Source of the DNA: Streptomyces sp. NBC_00654
GTDB taxonomy: Bacteria > Actinomycetota > Actinomycetes > Streptomycetales > Streptomycetaceae
Reading direction: 5' to 3'
DNA length: 64,000 bases
Assembly (NCBI RefSeq): GCF_026341775.1
Contig: NZ_JAPEOB010000002.1
Location: 930,001-994,000 of the forward strand
Part shown: positions 8,329 to 16,691 of the stretch, one piece after another
Numbering within the stretch: the stretch's first letter is position 1
Layout: each line of letters opens with the position of its first letter
The notes under the pieces: generated by a model
What the model saw: the letters and a program-made list of their open reading frames with translations, nothing else
Told to the model about the DNA's origin: nothing
Databases searched by the model: none
Translations under genes and position numbers: made by a program

Positions 8329-9819
8329 TCAGCGGTCGAAGTAGTCCGGCTGCGTCTGCACGTTGAGCTCCTTCAGCCGGACCCTCTTCGCCGGGTCGGT
8401 GCGCCGGTCGTCGAGCTTCAGGACGTCGAAGCCCTTGGCGATGTCGTTGGAGTAGATGTAGCCGTTGTAGTAGTACGCCGACCACGAACCGGCCGTGGTG
8501 ACCCCGTCGAGCGTGACGGGACCGCGCTCGAAGTAGGCGATCTCCTCGGGCTTCGAGGAGTTGGTGAAGTCCCAGACGGATATACCGCCCTGGTACCAGG
8601 CCTGGACCATCAGGTCACGGCCCTTGACCGGGATGATCGAACCGTTGTGGGCGACGCAGACCTCGACGTCGGCCTGGTGGCGGTCGATCTTGAAGTAGCT
8701 GCGGAAGACGAGCTTGCGGTGGTCACCGCGGCCCACGATGTCGTAGATGCCGTCGGCGCCGCGGTCCGGGCCGATCTCCTCGTTGCAGGTGGCCGCGCCG
8801 CCGCCGCCGAGCTCGTCGGTGAAGACGACCTTGTCGGCGTCCTGGTTGAACGTCGCCGAGTGCCAGAACGCGAAGTTCACGTTGTCCTGGACCCGGTCGA
8901 TGATCTTCGGGTTCTCCGGGTCCTTGATGGAGAACAGCAGGCCGTCACCCATGCAGGCGCCGGCGGCCAGGTCCTTCGACGGCAGAACGGTGATGTCGTG
9001 GCAGCCGGTCGTCCTGGAGACACCCGGGTTCTCGGGCGCACCCGGGTTCCCGCCGTCCGGGAAGAGCACGGGGAAGTTCACGATCGCGGCCTTCTCGGGC
9101 GCGCTGCGCGGCACCTTGATGACGGAGATGCCGTCGTGCGGCGGCCGGCAGTCCGGGAACGCCTCGCTGGGCGAGTACGAGGAGACGTACACGTAGACGT
9201 TCCTGCGCTCGGGCACCAGCGTGTGGGTGTGCGAACCGCATGCGGTCTCGACGGCGGCGACGTACTTCGGGTTGCGCTTGTCGCTGATGTCGAAGACCTT
9301 CATGCCCTCCCAGGAGGACTTCTCCGTGGCGGGCTGGGTGGTGCTGGCACAGGAGTTGTCGTTGCGCGAGGAGTCGGTGGACAGGAACAGCAGGTCCCCG
9401 GAGACGGAGATGTCGTTCTGCGAGCCGGGGCAGAGGACCTGGGAGACCGTCTTCGGCTTCTTCGGGTTGCTGATGTCGAAGATGCGGAAGCCGTCGTAGT
9501 TGCCGGAGAAGGCGTACTTGCCCTGGAACGCCAGATCCGTGTTGGTGCCCTTGAGGGCGTCCTTCGGGATGTTGGCGAGGTGCTTGATGTTGTCGCTGTG
9601 GACGATCTCGTCCACGCCGGGGATCTCGCCGCTCTTGATGGCGGCCGCGGCTTCCGCCTCCTGGCTCGCGGAGATGCCGCCGCGCTGTACCGGGGCGTCG
9701 CCGGGGTCGGGCGTCGCGGCTGCGGTGGTGGCCGTCAGCAGAGTGGCGAAGAGCCCGGCCGCGGCTGCCGCCACGCCCAGACGTCTGCGCCGCACACGGG
9801 TGGTGGGCAACGAGGTCAC
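8329..9819 (-). CDS. Secreted LVIVD-repeat beta-propeller protein
   Basis: A 496-residue exported protein. Signal peptide: RRRRLGVAAAAAGLFATLLTATTAAA, cleavage near residue 36. The mature part repeats blade-like units of the LVIVD type, e.g. YDGFRIFDISNPKKPKTVSQ, MKVFDISDKRNPKYVAAVE, LLFSIKDPENPKIIDRVQ and ISVWDFTNSSKPEEIAYF, each with a D-x-S/T-x-P turn. No catalytic residue pattern is obvious; members are thought to be extracellular scaffolds. GTG at 9819 is 4 nt after GGGAGGA. It is divergent from a DUF305 lipoprotein, and the pairing of two exported proteins on one promoter region suggests shared regulation. Confidence 0.88.
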   Translation of the reverse strand: MTSLPTTRVRRRRLGVAAAAAGLFATLLTATTAAATPDPGDAPVQRGGISASQEAEAAAAIKSGEIPGVDEIVHSDNIKHLANIPKDALKGTNTDLAFQGKYAFSGNYDGFRIFDISNPKKPKTVSQVLCPGSQNDISVSGDLLFLSTDSSRNDNSCASTTQPATEKSSWEGMKVFDISDKRNPKYVAAVETACGSHTHTLVPERRNVYVYVSSYSPSEAFPDCRPPHDGISVIKVPRSAPEKAAIVNFPVLFPDGGNPGAPENPGVSRTTGCHDITVLPSKDLAAGACMGDGLLFSIKDPENPKIIDRVQDNVNFAFWHSATFNQDADKVVFTDELGGGGAATCNEEIGPDRGADGIYDIVGRGDHRKLVFRSYFKIDRHQADVEVCVAHNGSIIPVKGRDLMVQAWYQGGISVWDFTNSSKPEEIAYFERGPVTLDGVTTAGSWSAYYYNGYIYSNDIAKGFDVLKLDDRRTDPAKRVRLKELNVQTQPDYFDR

Positions 9820-9995
9820 TGCGTCCTCCCTTGTATCCGTTCGAAGTTGAACGGCTTACGGACCCCGGCAGTATCGTCCTTCTCATGTACACACCAACAG
9901 ATGGCAACACAGACGTAATGAAAACTTTTGATCATCACCGCGCGGAAGCGTGCTAGGACGGTCTGCAACAAACCCTTGTGGCACAGGAGGTCGCC
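9820..9995. promoter_or_regulatory. Divergent promoter region, LVIVD / DUF305
   Basis: 176 bp, visibly AT-richer than its surroundings at 9895-9935. For the minus gene, TTGGTG (9897-9892) and GATACT (9875-9870) are spaced by 16 nt. Between that promoter and the GTG is an inverted repeat CCGTTC-N6-GAACGG (9837-9854), which would lie in the 5' leader and could be an operator or hairpin. No clear promoter was found for the DUF305 gene. Confidence 0.45.
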
Positions 9996-10664
9996 GTGTT
10001 GATCCGCCGTCAGTCCACGCGTGTGCGCGCAACCGCCCTCACCGCAGCGGCCGTTGCCGCGGCCCTGGCCCTGACCGCCTGTGATGCGGCAGAGGGCGGC
10101 GGAAGCCCGAAGGCCGGGTCGAACCCGGGTGCGTCGGTCGTGGCACCCGGCAAGCCGGGAGAGCCGGCCCGGACGCTCTCCGCCGAGGAGGCCGTGAAGG
10201 CCGCCGGCCAGGACACCGCGAACTCCGCCGACTTCCGCTATGCGCGGATGATGATCCAGCACCACGGCCAGGCCCTCGTCATGACGGAACTCGTCCCGGA
10301 CCGCGCCTCCTCCACATCCGTCAAGCGGCTGGCGGAGCGCATATCCGCAGGCCAGAAGCCGGAGATCGGTGCGATGGAAGGGTGGCTGAAAAGCAATGGC
10401 GGAGACAGCCGCAAGGAGACGCACGACCACTCGGCGATGCCCGGCATGGCGAGCGGCGCGCAGCTGAAGGAGTTGCGCGGGGCGCGGGGCAAGACGTTCG
10501 ACGAACTGTTCCTCAAGCTGATGATCACCCATCATCAAGGGGCGATCACGATGGCCACCGAGGCGCTCTCGGAGGGGAACAACGTGCTGGTCGAGGAGAT
10601 GGCGGGTGATGTCGTCGCCCAGCAGACGGTGGAGATCGACCGGATGCGCGGACTGATGAGCTGA
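9996..10664 (+). CDS. DUF305 domain lipoprotein
   Basis: A 222-residue membrane-anchored extracellular protein. The signal has a lipobox LTAC with Cys29. The DUF305 core shows two helical-bundle motifs with paired histidines, RYARMMIQHHGQALVMTE and KLMITHHQGAITMATEAL, plus a His/Met segment TDHSAMPGM-like (DHSAMPGMASG). HH and HxxM patterns suggest ferritin-like metal binding, copper being often proposed for this family, but this is inference. AGGAGG is 5 nt before the GTG at 9996; an in-frame GTG at 9978 is less likely. It is convergent with the ArsR-like gene across a strong hairpin. Confidence 0.9.
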   Translation: MLIRRQSTRVRATALTAAAVAAALALTACDAAEGGGSPKAGSNPGASVVAPGKPGEPARTLSAEEAVKAAGQDTANSADFRYARMMIQHHGQALVMTELVPDRASSTSVKRLAERISAGQKPEIGAMEGWLKSNGGDSRKETHDHSAMPGMASGAQLKELRGARGKTFDELFLKLMITHHQGAITMATEALSEGNNVLVEEMAGDVVAQQTVEIDRMRGLMS

Positions 10665-10688
10665 CGGGCGGGCACAGTGCCCGCCCGT
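10664..10688. terminator. Bidirectional hairpin terminator
   Basis: Perfect 11-bp stem ACGGGCGGGCA / TGCCCGCCCGT with a 3-nt loop, starting at the last base of the DUF305 stop codon and 6 bp from the end of the convergent regulator gene. Confidence 0.75.
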
Positions 10689-10693
10689 CTCGG

Positions 10694-11176
10694 TCAGCCC
10701 GCGATCCGTCGTACGTGCCCTTCCTCGCCGAGACGTCGGGCCTGGTGGTCCGCGGCCCGGAGAACGCTGTCGAGCAGTCCGGGGAAGAGCGCGTCCAGGT
10801 CTTCCTGCCGCAGGCCGCTGACCTTCGCGGTGCCCCGGTAGATCTGGTGGATGACGCCGCTCTCGCGCAGCACCCGGAAGTGGTGGGTGGAGGTGGACTT
10901 GGACACCGGAAGGTCGAACCGCGAACAGGCCAGTTCCTCGCCCGCGCCCGACAGTCGGCGGACGATGCGCAGGCGTATCGGGTCGGCCAGCGCGTGCAGC
11001 ACGTTCTCGATCCGGATCTCCTCGCGCGCGGGATGGGCCAGTGCACGGGGCCCCGTCGCAGCGGCCGGGTCCGCGGGTGCCGACTGGACACCGGTACCGG
11101 CGGCAGAGGCGTCGGGGACCGCGGTGGTGGCGCTTGCGGGGGTCACGGTGGCTCCACTTCGTCCAGGGGACTCCAT
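10694..11176 (-). CDS. ArsR-like winged-helix transcriptional regulator
   Basis: A 160-residue regulator. An Ala/Thr/Pro-rich tail of about 45 residues precedes the winged helix: ENVLHALADPIRLRIVRRLS, then the recognition region DLPVSKSTSTHHFRVLRESGVI and the wing YRGTAKVSGLRQED. No Cys metal site typical of metal sensors is seen, so the signal is probably organic. The ATG at 11176 follows the promoter region with only one base between it and a 22-bp motif that recurs upstream of the Old Yellow Enzyme gene at 15.1 kb. In other Streptomyces such regulators commonly neighbour OYE-type reductases; here two genes intervene. Autoregulation and control of the reductase are inferred from the shared motif. 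Confidence 0.85.
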   Translation of the reverse strand: MESPGRSGATVTPASATTAVPDASAAGTGVQSAPADPAAATGPRALAHPAREEIRIENVLHALADPIRLRIVRRLSGAGEELACSRFDLPVSKSTSTHHFRVLRESGVIHQIYRGTAKVSGLRQEDLDALFPGLLDSVLRAADHQARRLGEEGHVRRIAG

Positions 11177-11177
11177 G

Positions 11178-11199
11178 GTACGAGAGTCATCGGAATTAC
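11178..11199. promoter_or_regulatory. Putative operator of the ArsR-like gene
   Basis: Reads GTACGAGAGTCATCGG then AATTAC on the plus strand, ending one base from the regulator's ATG. Three related copies stand upstream of the OYE gene at 15140-15191, sharing up to 18 of 22 positions. The location at the start codon implies blocking of initiation if the transcript is leaderless or nearly so. Confidence 0.6.
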
Positions 11200-11280
11200 C
11201 ACCCCGGGGCAGGGCCCGGAGGCCGCCCTCGGCCGCCGCCGGGGCCGGGCCCGGGGTGGTCCCCGGGAGGCGTCCCGGCG

Positions 11281-12009
11281 TCATTCCCGGGTCGCCACCA
11301 CCAGCCGGGCGCGCGGGCTGCCGTCGGCCCGCGGCCCCAGCTCCGTCAGCGGCAGGAGCCGCACGGAGAAGCCCGTCCGGGTCAGGTCGCCCAGGACGTC
11401 GGGGAGCCTGAACGTGCGGTAGTACATGATGAACTGCGGGTGCCAGAGCGCATTGCGCACCCGCATCGCCACGTCGAATCCGAACAGCGCCCAGTAGTCC
11501 CGGGATCCCACCACGGGCGGCGCGCCCAGCGGGAAGACGAACCGTCCGCCCGGCCGCAGCGCCCCGTACACCTGGGCGAACAGCCCGGGGCGCTCCTTCG
11601 GCAGGAAGTGCCCGAACGCGCCGAAGCTCAGCGCCAGATCGAAGGACGCGGTGAAGGGCAGTGCCCGCGCGTCGGCCCGTACCCAGTCCACCACCGGTCC
11701 CCCGGCAGCGTCCGGCAGCGCCGACCGGGCCTCGGCGAGCATGCCCGCGCTGAAGTCGACCCCGGTGACCCGCTCCCGGCACAGCTGCCTCAGCACGCCC
11801 ACACCTGCCCCGGTGCCGCAGCAGACGTCGAGCCCGGCGTCGAACGGTCCCAGCGGACGCACGGCGCGGGTGACGGCGTCGAGAACCCGGCCGGGTGTCC
11901 GGTAGGGCGTGTGGTCGAACTTAGGGGCGAGCAGGTCGTATCCACGCTCGGTGGAGGAGAGCGCCTGGGCGGCCAGCTCGCGGAACGTGGGGCCCTCTTG
12001 TGTGAACAT
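11281..12009 (-). CDS. Class I SAM-dependent methyltransferase
   Basis: A 242-residue enzyme of the Methyltransf_11/25 type. Motif I is LDVCCGTGAGVGVL (residues about 61-74), the acidic turn is VTGVDFSAGMLAEAR, and post-motif segments VRADARALPF and ALRPGGRFVFPLG follow. The acceptor is not predictable; the C-terminal half (YWALFGFDVAMRVRNALWHPQF) suggests a small-molecule substrate. The ATG at 12009 has a TACGCT box 8 nt upstream and no ribosome site, so the message may be leaderless. It lies between a CehA-type metallohydrolase and the ArsR-like regulator on the same strand. Confidence 0.88.
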   Translation of the reverse strand: MFTQEGPTFRELAAQALSSTERGYDLLAPKFDHTPYRTPGRVLDAVTRAVRPLGPFDAGLDVCCGTGAGVGVLRQLCRERVTGVDFSAGMLAEARSALPDAAGGPVVDWVRADARALPFTASFDLALSFGAFGHFLPKERPGLFAQVYGALRPGGRFVFPLGAPPVVGSRDYWALFGFDVAMRVRNALWHPQFIMYYRTFRLPDVLGDLTRTGFSVRLLPLTELGPRADGSPRARLVVATRE

Positions 12010-12047
12010 TGCCGGTCAGCGTACCGACCGGCGGGCCCTGACCGGGG

Positions 12048-13772
12048 TCATCGCCCGGACACGTCCACGAAGACCGGGTTGGTGTAGAACCAGGTGTCCA
12101 GCCACGGGTTGCCCTGTCCGGGCTCGTGCGGGAGCGGGCCGTGCGGGTCGACGGACCTGCCGAGCGGTCCCGTCCCGTGGCGCTTGCCGTCGCTGCCGCG
12201 CAGCCGCAGGTAGAACGGCTCGTCGGCGCGTCCGACGGGGATGCGCAGTGTGTACGTTCCACGGCGCCCGGAGACGTCCGTCGTATGGGCGACCCGGGTG
12301 TCGGGGGCCCGCCACGCGTCGCGGTCGGCGGCCGGACCGGTGACGGCGCCGCGGATGACATCGACATGGGTGAGCTTCGGGAGCAGGCCGTGCGGGTTGC
12401 GGCGGGATGCCGTGGTCACCGTGACGTCCAGCGTGAGCTTCTCGCCGCGCCGGGCGCGCAGCCGGCCGCCGAGGGTGACGCCACGGCCGTGTTCGCCGCG
12501 CAGCCGGACATCGACGGCGTCCAGGAGATGACCGTGGTCGACCCAGACCCGGCCGGCCCGGAGCCCCGCCATCACGTCGCGGTAGCCGTACCGGGTGACG
12601 CCCACATGCGTACGGCTGAACTGGCCGGGCCAGAAGTCGCCCCCGGGCTGCGGCTCGGTGGTGTTGTACGGGTCCGGGAGGCGGCCGGTGCTGTCGAACG
12701 TCGCGCCGGGCGGCCAGGCGCCGTTGACCCAGGTGTCCTGGGCGACGCGGTGGACATCGGAGTTGGAGGTGATGGTGAAGAGCTTGCCCTCGGCCAGCAT
12801 CGCGTCCCAGAGTCCGCCGACCGTCGCCGTCGCCCAGTCGAAGCCGCCGTGGGTGACGTAGGCCTCGCGCGGGTAGCCCGGCCAGGAGTCGGCGGACGGC
12901 TGGTTGGTGTACTCGCCGCGGACGTTGGCCGGCGGGTGCCAGCCGGGGATCGCTCCGGCCTGCGCACCGGGTGCGCCTTCCATCCCGATCATGATTCCGG
13001 GCGCCGCGTCGCGCCAGCCGCGCAGTTCGTGCGGGGAGTCGATGCCGAGCCGCATCGGGTGGTTGGCCAGGACGAGTACGTCGTCGACGTAGCCGGTACG
13101 GCGCTGTTCGGCGAGCCACTGGAGGGCCTTGACCGCGTGTGCCTCGTTGCGGGGCGTGTCGGGGTGCGTCGGCCCGCCGGCCGTGTAGCCGAGCAGCTTT
13201 CCGTCGTACGCCGCCTCGAAGCGGGTGAGCAGGTCGACCTCGTGCCGTCCGGGCGGGGAGAAGACGGTGCAGTGTTCGGCACCGGGGATGTACCACTCCA
13301 GACCCTGGAAGATCAGCATGCGCTTGTTCCGCGCCCGGGCCTTCAGGATCTCGCGGTGTTCCTGCTGTGCGCCGAACTCGGCGTGCCCGATGTTGCTGTG
13401 CTCGGTGAAGACCATCCAGTCGAGCCCGAACCTCCGCCCGGCGGTGGCCAGCTGGGAGAAGGTGTACTTGGCGTCGTGGCTGTAGACGGAGTGGTTGTGA
13501 TGGTCACCGACCAGGTAGGCCAGTTCCGGATCACTGCCACCGTGGCCATGGCCGTGGCCGTTCCCGTGCCCCCCGTCATGCCCCCCGCCGTGGCCGCCGC
13601 CGTGACCGCCGCCCCGGCCCGATGCCTGGGCCGGTGACGCCAGCGACGCGGCGGCGAAAGCGGCGCTGAACAGGCCCGCGCGGCGCAGTATCCCCCGGCG
13701 GCTGAGCCCTTGGGCGTCGAGCGATTCGGCGGGGACGTTCGGGTCGGCCCATTCGGGCAGGGGCTGGCGCAT
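12048..13772 (-). CDS. CehA/McbA-type metallohydrolase with Tat signal and His-Gly linker
   Basis: A 574-residue PHP-fold hydrolase. A Tat-type signal SRRGILRRAGLFSAAFAAAS occupies residues 24-43. Residues 54-79 form a linker of Gly with seven regularly spaced His (57, 61, 65, 69, 73, 75, 77). The catalytic domain begins VGDHHNHSVYSHDAKYTF (residues 88-105), the metal-binding HxH of PHP enzymes, with further ligands in FTEHSNIGHAEF, HTPDTPR-like THPDTPRNEAHA, ANHPMRL and NSDVHR. A C-terminal beta-rich domain follows. Known relatives hydrolyse phosphoesters or carbamates; the substrate here is unknown. ATG at 13772 follows GGAGAG. The His-Gly run probably buffers metal for the secreted enzyme, which is inference. 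Confidence 0.85.
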   Translation of the reverse strand: MRQPLPEWADPNVPAESLDAQGLSRRGILRRAGLFSAAFAAASLASPAQASGRGGGHGGGHGGGHDGGHGNGHGHGHGGSDPELAYLVGDHHNHSVYSHDAKYTFSQLATAGRRFGLDWMVFTEHSNIGHAEFGAQQEHREILKARARNKRMLIFQGLEWYIPGAEHCTVFSPPGRHEVDLLTRFEAAYDGKLLGYTAGGPTHPDTPRNEAHAVKALQWLAEQRRTGYVDDVLVLANHPMRLGIDSPHELRGWRDAAPGIMIGMEGAPGAQAGAIPGWHPPANVRGEYTNQPSADSWPGYPREAYVTHGGFDWATATVGGLWDAMLAEGKLFTITSNSDVHRVAQDTWVNGAWPPGATFDSTGRLPDPYNTTEPQPGGDFWPGQFSRTHVGVTRYGYRDVMAGLRAGRVWVDHGHLLDAVDVRLRGEHGRGVTLGGRLRARRGEKLTLDVTVTTASRRNPHGLLPKLTHVDVIRGAVTGPAADRDAWRAPDTRVAHTTDVSGRRGTYTLRIPVGRADEPFYLRLRGSDGKRHGTGPLGRSVDPHGPLPHEPGQGNPWLDTWFYTNPVFVDVSGR

Positions 13773-13971
13773 GACGACGTGCTCTCCTCTGTACGGAAAG
13801 GGCCGGCACGGCGGGATCGTCGCATCGATGTGCGTACGCATCCATGACGGGCAGCCCCCGGGGCTGCCGCCGGCCCCTCGTCACAGAGTGGCGTGACACC
13901 GGAAACCGCGGGTGAACCATGCACCAAGGTGGGGCGATGCCCATATGTCCGGCTGGATACCCACATCGCCC

Positions 13972-15078
13972 TCAGGCCGCGCGGCCGTACTGCGGGGGCA
14001 CGGACACCTCACCGCCCAGTTCGCGTGCGGCGCTGCGGGCGAAGTAGGGGTTGCGGAGCAGTTCCCGGCCGAGCAGCACGGCGTCCGCCCGGCCCTCGGC
14101 GAGGATCTTCTCGGCCTGGAGCGGTTCGGTGATCAGGCCGACCGCGGCGACGGGCAGTCCCGCCTCGGTGCGTACCCGCTCGGCGAACGGCACCTGGAAA
14201 CCGGGGGCCGCCGGGATGTGCGCCCCCGGGGCGAGCCCGCCGGTCGAGACGTCCAGCAGGTCGACGCCGTGCGCCCGCAGCTCGCGGGCGAAGCGGACGG
14301 TGTCGTCGGCGGTCCAGCCGTCCCGTTCGTCGTCCTCGTTCTCGGTCAGCCAGTCGGTGGCGGAGATCCGGAAGAACAGCGGGAGTTCCTCGGGCCACAC
14401 CTCACGCACCGCGTCCACGACCTCCAGGGCGAAGCGGGTGCGGTTCTCGAAGGAACCGCCGTAGGCATCGGTGCGGCGGTTGCTGTGCGGGGAGAGGAAC
14501 TCGCCGATCAGATAGCCGTGCGCACCGTGGATCTCCGCGACCTGGAAGCCCGCGGCCAGCGCCCGCCGCGCGGCGTCGGCGAACTCGGAGACCACGGCCT
14601 GGATCCGGCCGGTGGTCAGCTCCTCCGGGACCGGGTGGCCCTCGTCGAACGGCAGCGGGCTGGGCCCCAGCGGCCGCCACCCCTCGCCACTCGGCGCGTC
14701 GGCCCCGATCGGGCCGCCGCCGCGCCACGGGCGGTCGGTCGAGCCCTTGCGGCCGGCGTGGGCGAGCTGAATACCGGCCACCGTGCCCTGCCCGGCCAGG
14801 AAGTCGGTGATGCGGCGCAGCGCCGTCACCTGCCGGTCGTTCCAGATGCCGAGGTCCGCCGGACTGATCCGGCCCTCCGGACTGACCGCGGTGGCCTCCA
14901 CCAGGATCAGGCCGGTGCCGCCCGCCGCGCGGGCGGCGTAGTGGGAGAAGTGCCAGTCGTGCGCGACGCCCGCCGCCGGCCCGGACGCCGCCGCGCTGTA
15001 CTGGCACATGGGAGCCATCCAGACGCGGTTGGGAATGGTCAGCGACCGCAGGACGCAGGGCTCGAAAAGGGCGCTCAC
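13972..15078 (-). CDS. Old Yellow Enzyme family NADH:flavin oxidoreductase
   Basis: FMN-dependent ene-reductase of the YqjM-like class, 368 residues. It opens LFEPCVLRSLTIPNRVWMAPMCQYSA, where the Cys after APM is the residue that tunes FMN in this class. QLAHAGRKGS holds the His-Ala-Gly-Arg FMN site, HGAHGYLIGEFLSPHSNRRTD is the signature around the catalytic region, and GLITEPLQAEKILAEGRADAVLLGRELLRNPY closes the barrel phosphate site. It reduces activated C=C bonds with NAD(P)H in the cytoplasm. GTG at 15078. The upstream region carries three copies of the motif found at the ArsR-like gene start at 11178, so the two are probably a regulatory pair. Confidence 0.93.
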   Translation of the reverse strand: MSALFEPCVLRSLTIPNRVWMAPMCQYSAAASGPAAGVAHDWHFSHYAARAAGGTGLILVEATAVSPEGRISPADLGIWNDRQVTALRRITDFLAGQGTVAGIQLAHAGRKGSTDRPWRGGGPIGADAPSGEGWRPLGPSPLPFDEGHPVPEELTTGRIQAVVSEFADAARRALAAGFQVAEIHGAHGYLIGEFLSPHSNRRTDAYGGSFENRTRFALEVVDAVREVWPEELPLFFRISATDWLTENEDDERDGWTADDTVRFARELRAHGVDLLDVSTGGLAPGAHIPAAPGFQVPFAERVRTEAGLPVAAVGLITEPLQAEKILAEGRADAVLLGRELLRNPYFARSAARELGGEVSVPPQYGRAA

Positions 15079-15139
15079 GCCGGACTCCGTTTCACCGGGA
15101 AGGACCGAATGGAGGCGCGGGTGACAGAGCCCGCGACTA

Positions 15140-15191
15140 GTACGAGAATGATCGTACTACGACACTCATCGAATTACGAAGACTCTCGTAC
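15140..15191. promoter_or_regulatory. Operator cluster upstream of the OYE gene
   Basis: Three overlapping or adjacent motif copies: GTACGAGAATGATCGTAC at 15140-15157, itself an inverted repeat with GTACGA/TCGTAC arms; TACGACACTCATCG then AATTAC at 15158-15177; and on the opposite strand GTACGAGAGTC at 15191-15181 continuing TTCG, T, AATT. They resemble the single copy at 11178-11199. Located 60-115 bp before the OYE start, where the promoter is expected. Confidence 0.65.
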
Positions 15192-15192
15192 T

Positions 15193-15597
15193 TCACCGGC
15201 CCTCGGTCCGCCGACGCCTCAGGGCGATATCGGCGTCGGCGTCGTAGCCCTGGGTCCAGCTGCGCCCGGCGCCCGATGTCCAGGTGACCTGGACGGTGCT
15301 CCCGTCGGCCTTGACGCTCACCACCGTCATCGCCCGGTCACCGTCCCGCACATCGCCGCGGAGCAGTTCACGCGCCTTGACCGTGACGGGCCGCGCCGAC
15401 CGCGCGTCCTCCGCCTCCCCGGCCGCCCGGACGAGTGCCGCCGCCAGCGCTCGGGCCGCCTCCGGGGCGCAGGTCCAGTCGGACCGGCCCGCCGGGAACC
15501 CGATCCGGACGGCGACCAGCGACGGGCCGCCGGCCGCACCGGCGATCACCTCCACCGGTACCTCCCGTCCGTCCGCGTCCATGATCTCGACACCCAT
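15193..15597 (-). CDS. Hypothetical protein, 134 residues
   Basis: A small soluble protein starting MGVEIMDADGREVPVEVIAG with Ala/Arg-rich central helices and a C-terminal stretch VSVKADGSTVQVTWTSGAGR that looks like beta strands. I do not recognise the family. The ATG at 15597 has a purine-rich stretch 10-14 nt upstream. It is read toward the OYE gene on the same strand and its stop codon abuts the operator cluster, so read-through into the OYE gene is possible. Coding character is supported by third-position GC bias. Confidence 0.55.
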   Translation of the reverse strand: MGVEIMDADGREVPVEVIAGAAGGPSLVAVRIGFPAGRSDWTCAPEAARALAAALVRAAGEAEDARSARPVTVKARELLRGDVRDGDRAMTVVSVKADGSTVQVTWTSGAGRSWTQGYDADADIALRRRRTEGR

Positions 15598-15698
15598 CGC
15601 CGCCGCCCCTCATCTCCTCGCCGCGGACCGGCCCGTCCGGGACCAGCCTCATATCCGGAATTGGAGCACACGTCCGACACGGGCCACCGTCCCGGCGG

Positions 15699-16412
15699 TC
15701 AGCCCGGGTAGACGTCCAGTCGGCCGCACATACCGAACCTGCCGCGCGCGGAAGGCTGTTCGGCGTGCAGGCAGGCATCCGCGAGATGGCCGCCGTCACC
15801 CCGGGCCAGCGCGTCGAGCTGCTCACCGGTCGCCTCGGACGCGGCGGCGGCCCCCCGCTGCCAGCGCTCGCGCCAGTCGTCGGCCCGGGGACGTACGAGC
15901 GCGGCGGCGGCACGGTGGAACGCGGCCAGCGGCTCGGGGTCGCCCGCCCCGGCCGCGCGGCGCAGCGCGAGGAAGCCCTCGATGGCGAGGTCACGGCGCG
16001 TGCGGGCGGCGCGCTCCTGCTCCGCCTCGGTGCCGTCCGCGGGGAGCGTGACGGCCGCACGATAGAGGTCCGGGTCGGCGAGGAAGCGCGGCGGCAGGGT
16101 GAGAACGGCGTCACCGGCTTCGGGAAGCCCGCTGTTCTGCATCAGGACGACGATGCGCAGACCGTCCTCGTTGACGAGCCGGTGGACGGTGCCGGGGGTG
16201 AACCAGACGAGGGCTCCGGGTTCCAGCGGCGTCCGCCGGAACCCGGAGGCGGTGAGCGTCTGCACGGAGCCGCTGCCCCCGACCACGACGTAGCCCTCCG
16301 AACAGGTGAGGTGGATGTGCGGGGTGCCACCGCGCAAGCCGTCCTCGGTGGGCCAGTCGTAGACGCTCAGATGCGAGACGGCGACGGCGCCGGGCAGTCC
16401 TTCGAAGGTCAC
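15699..16412 (-). CDS. Cupin domain protein, probably sugar-related
   Basis: About 238 residues. A single cupin barrel occupies the first 110: GGTPHIHLTCSEGYVVVGGSG (first motif with HxH and Glu) and EPGALVWFTPGTVHRLVNEDG (second motif with His), which should bind one divalent metal. The remaining 120 residues are helical (RAARTRRDLAIEGFLALRRAAG) and unassigned. Two GTG codons are adjacent; the second, 16412, is 7 nt from AGGAGT. A LacI-type palindrome AAGCGCTT lies 50 bp upstream, suggesting control by a sugar-responsive repressor encoded elsewhere. The enzymatic role is unknown; isomerase or sensor are both possible. Confidence 0.75.
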   Translation of the reverse strand: MTFEGLPGAVAVSHLSVYDWPTEDGLRGGTPHIHLTCSEGYVVVGGSGSVQTLTASGFRRTPLEPGALVWFTPGTVHRLVNEDGLRIVVLMQNSGLPEAGDAVLTLPPRFLADPDLYRAAVTLPADGTEAEQERAARTRRDLAIEGFLALRRAAGAGDPEPLAAFHRAAAALVRPRADDWRERWQRGAAAASEATGEQLDALARGDGGHLADACLHAEQPSARGRFGMCGRLDVYPG

Positions 16413-16459
16413 CACGGGTACTCCTGGGTTCGGGCGCCCGGCCCACCACGACCGCGTGC

Positions 16460-16471
16460 GCAAGCGCTTTC
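16460..16471. promoter_or_regulatory. LacI-family-type operator upstream of cupin gene
   Basis: GCAAGCGCTTTC with the 8-bp palindrome AAGCGCTT at 16462-16469, the usual centre of LacI/GalR operators. It lies in the 279-bp divergent gap between the cupin and BNR-repeat genes, otherwise without ORFs. The nearest LacI gene in the window (45.9 kb) has a different operator centre, so another regulator is implied. Confidence 0.5.
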
Positions 16472-16691
16472 TATCGGCAGCTGCACGCTAGGTCGACCGC
16501 CGGACACGGGTCAAGGGCCGGCCGTCCCCGGTCCCGCCCGGACCGTCGCCGCCCCGGCCCGTCACCCCTCTCCGGGTGTCACCGCCGTCGCCACGCCGGG
16601 CCGCACGGACCCGCTTCGCGCGAGCCACTGCCGGCGGTCGGGTGCAAACTGGCCGGTATCCGGCACAACGGCGTTTCGGGAGGTCGTGGTC

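Noticed and set aside
13831..13840. Palindrome TGCGTACGCA upstream of the CehA-type gene
   Set aside because: A 10-bp palindrome is frequent by chance in this base composition and no second copy was seen.
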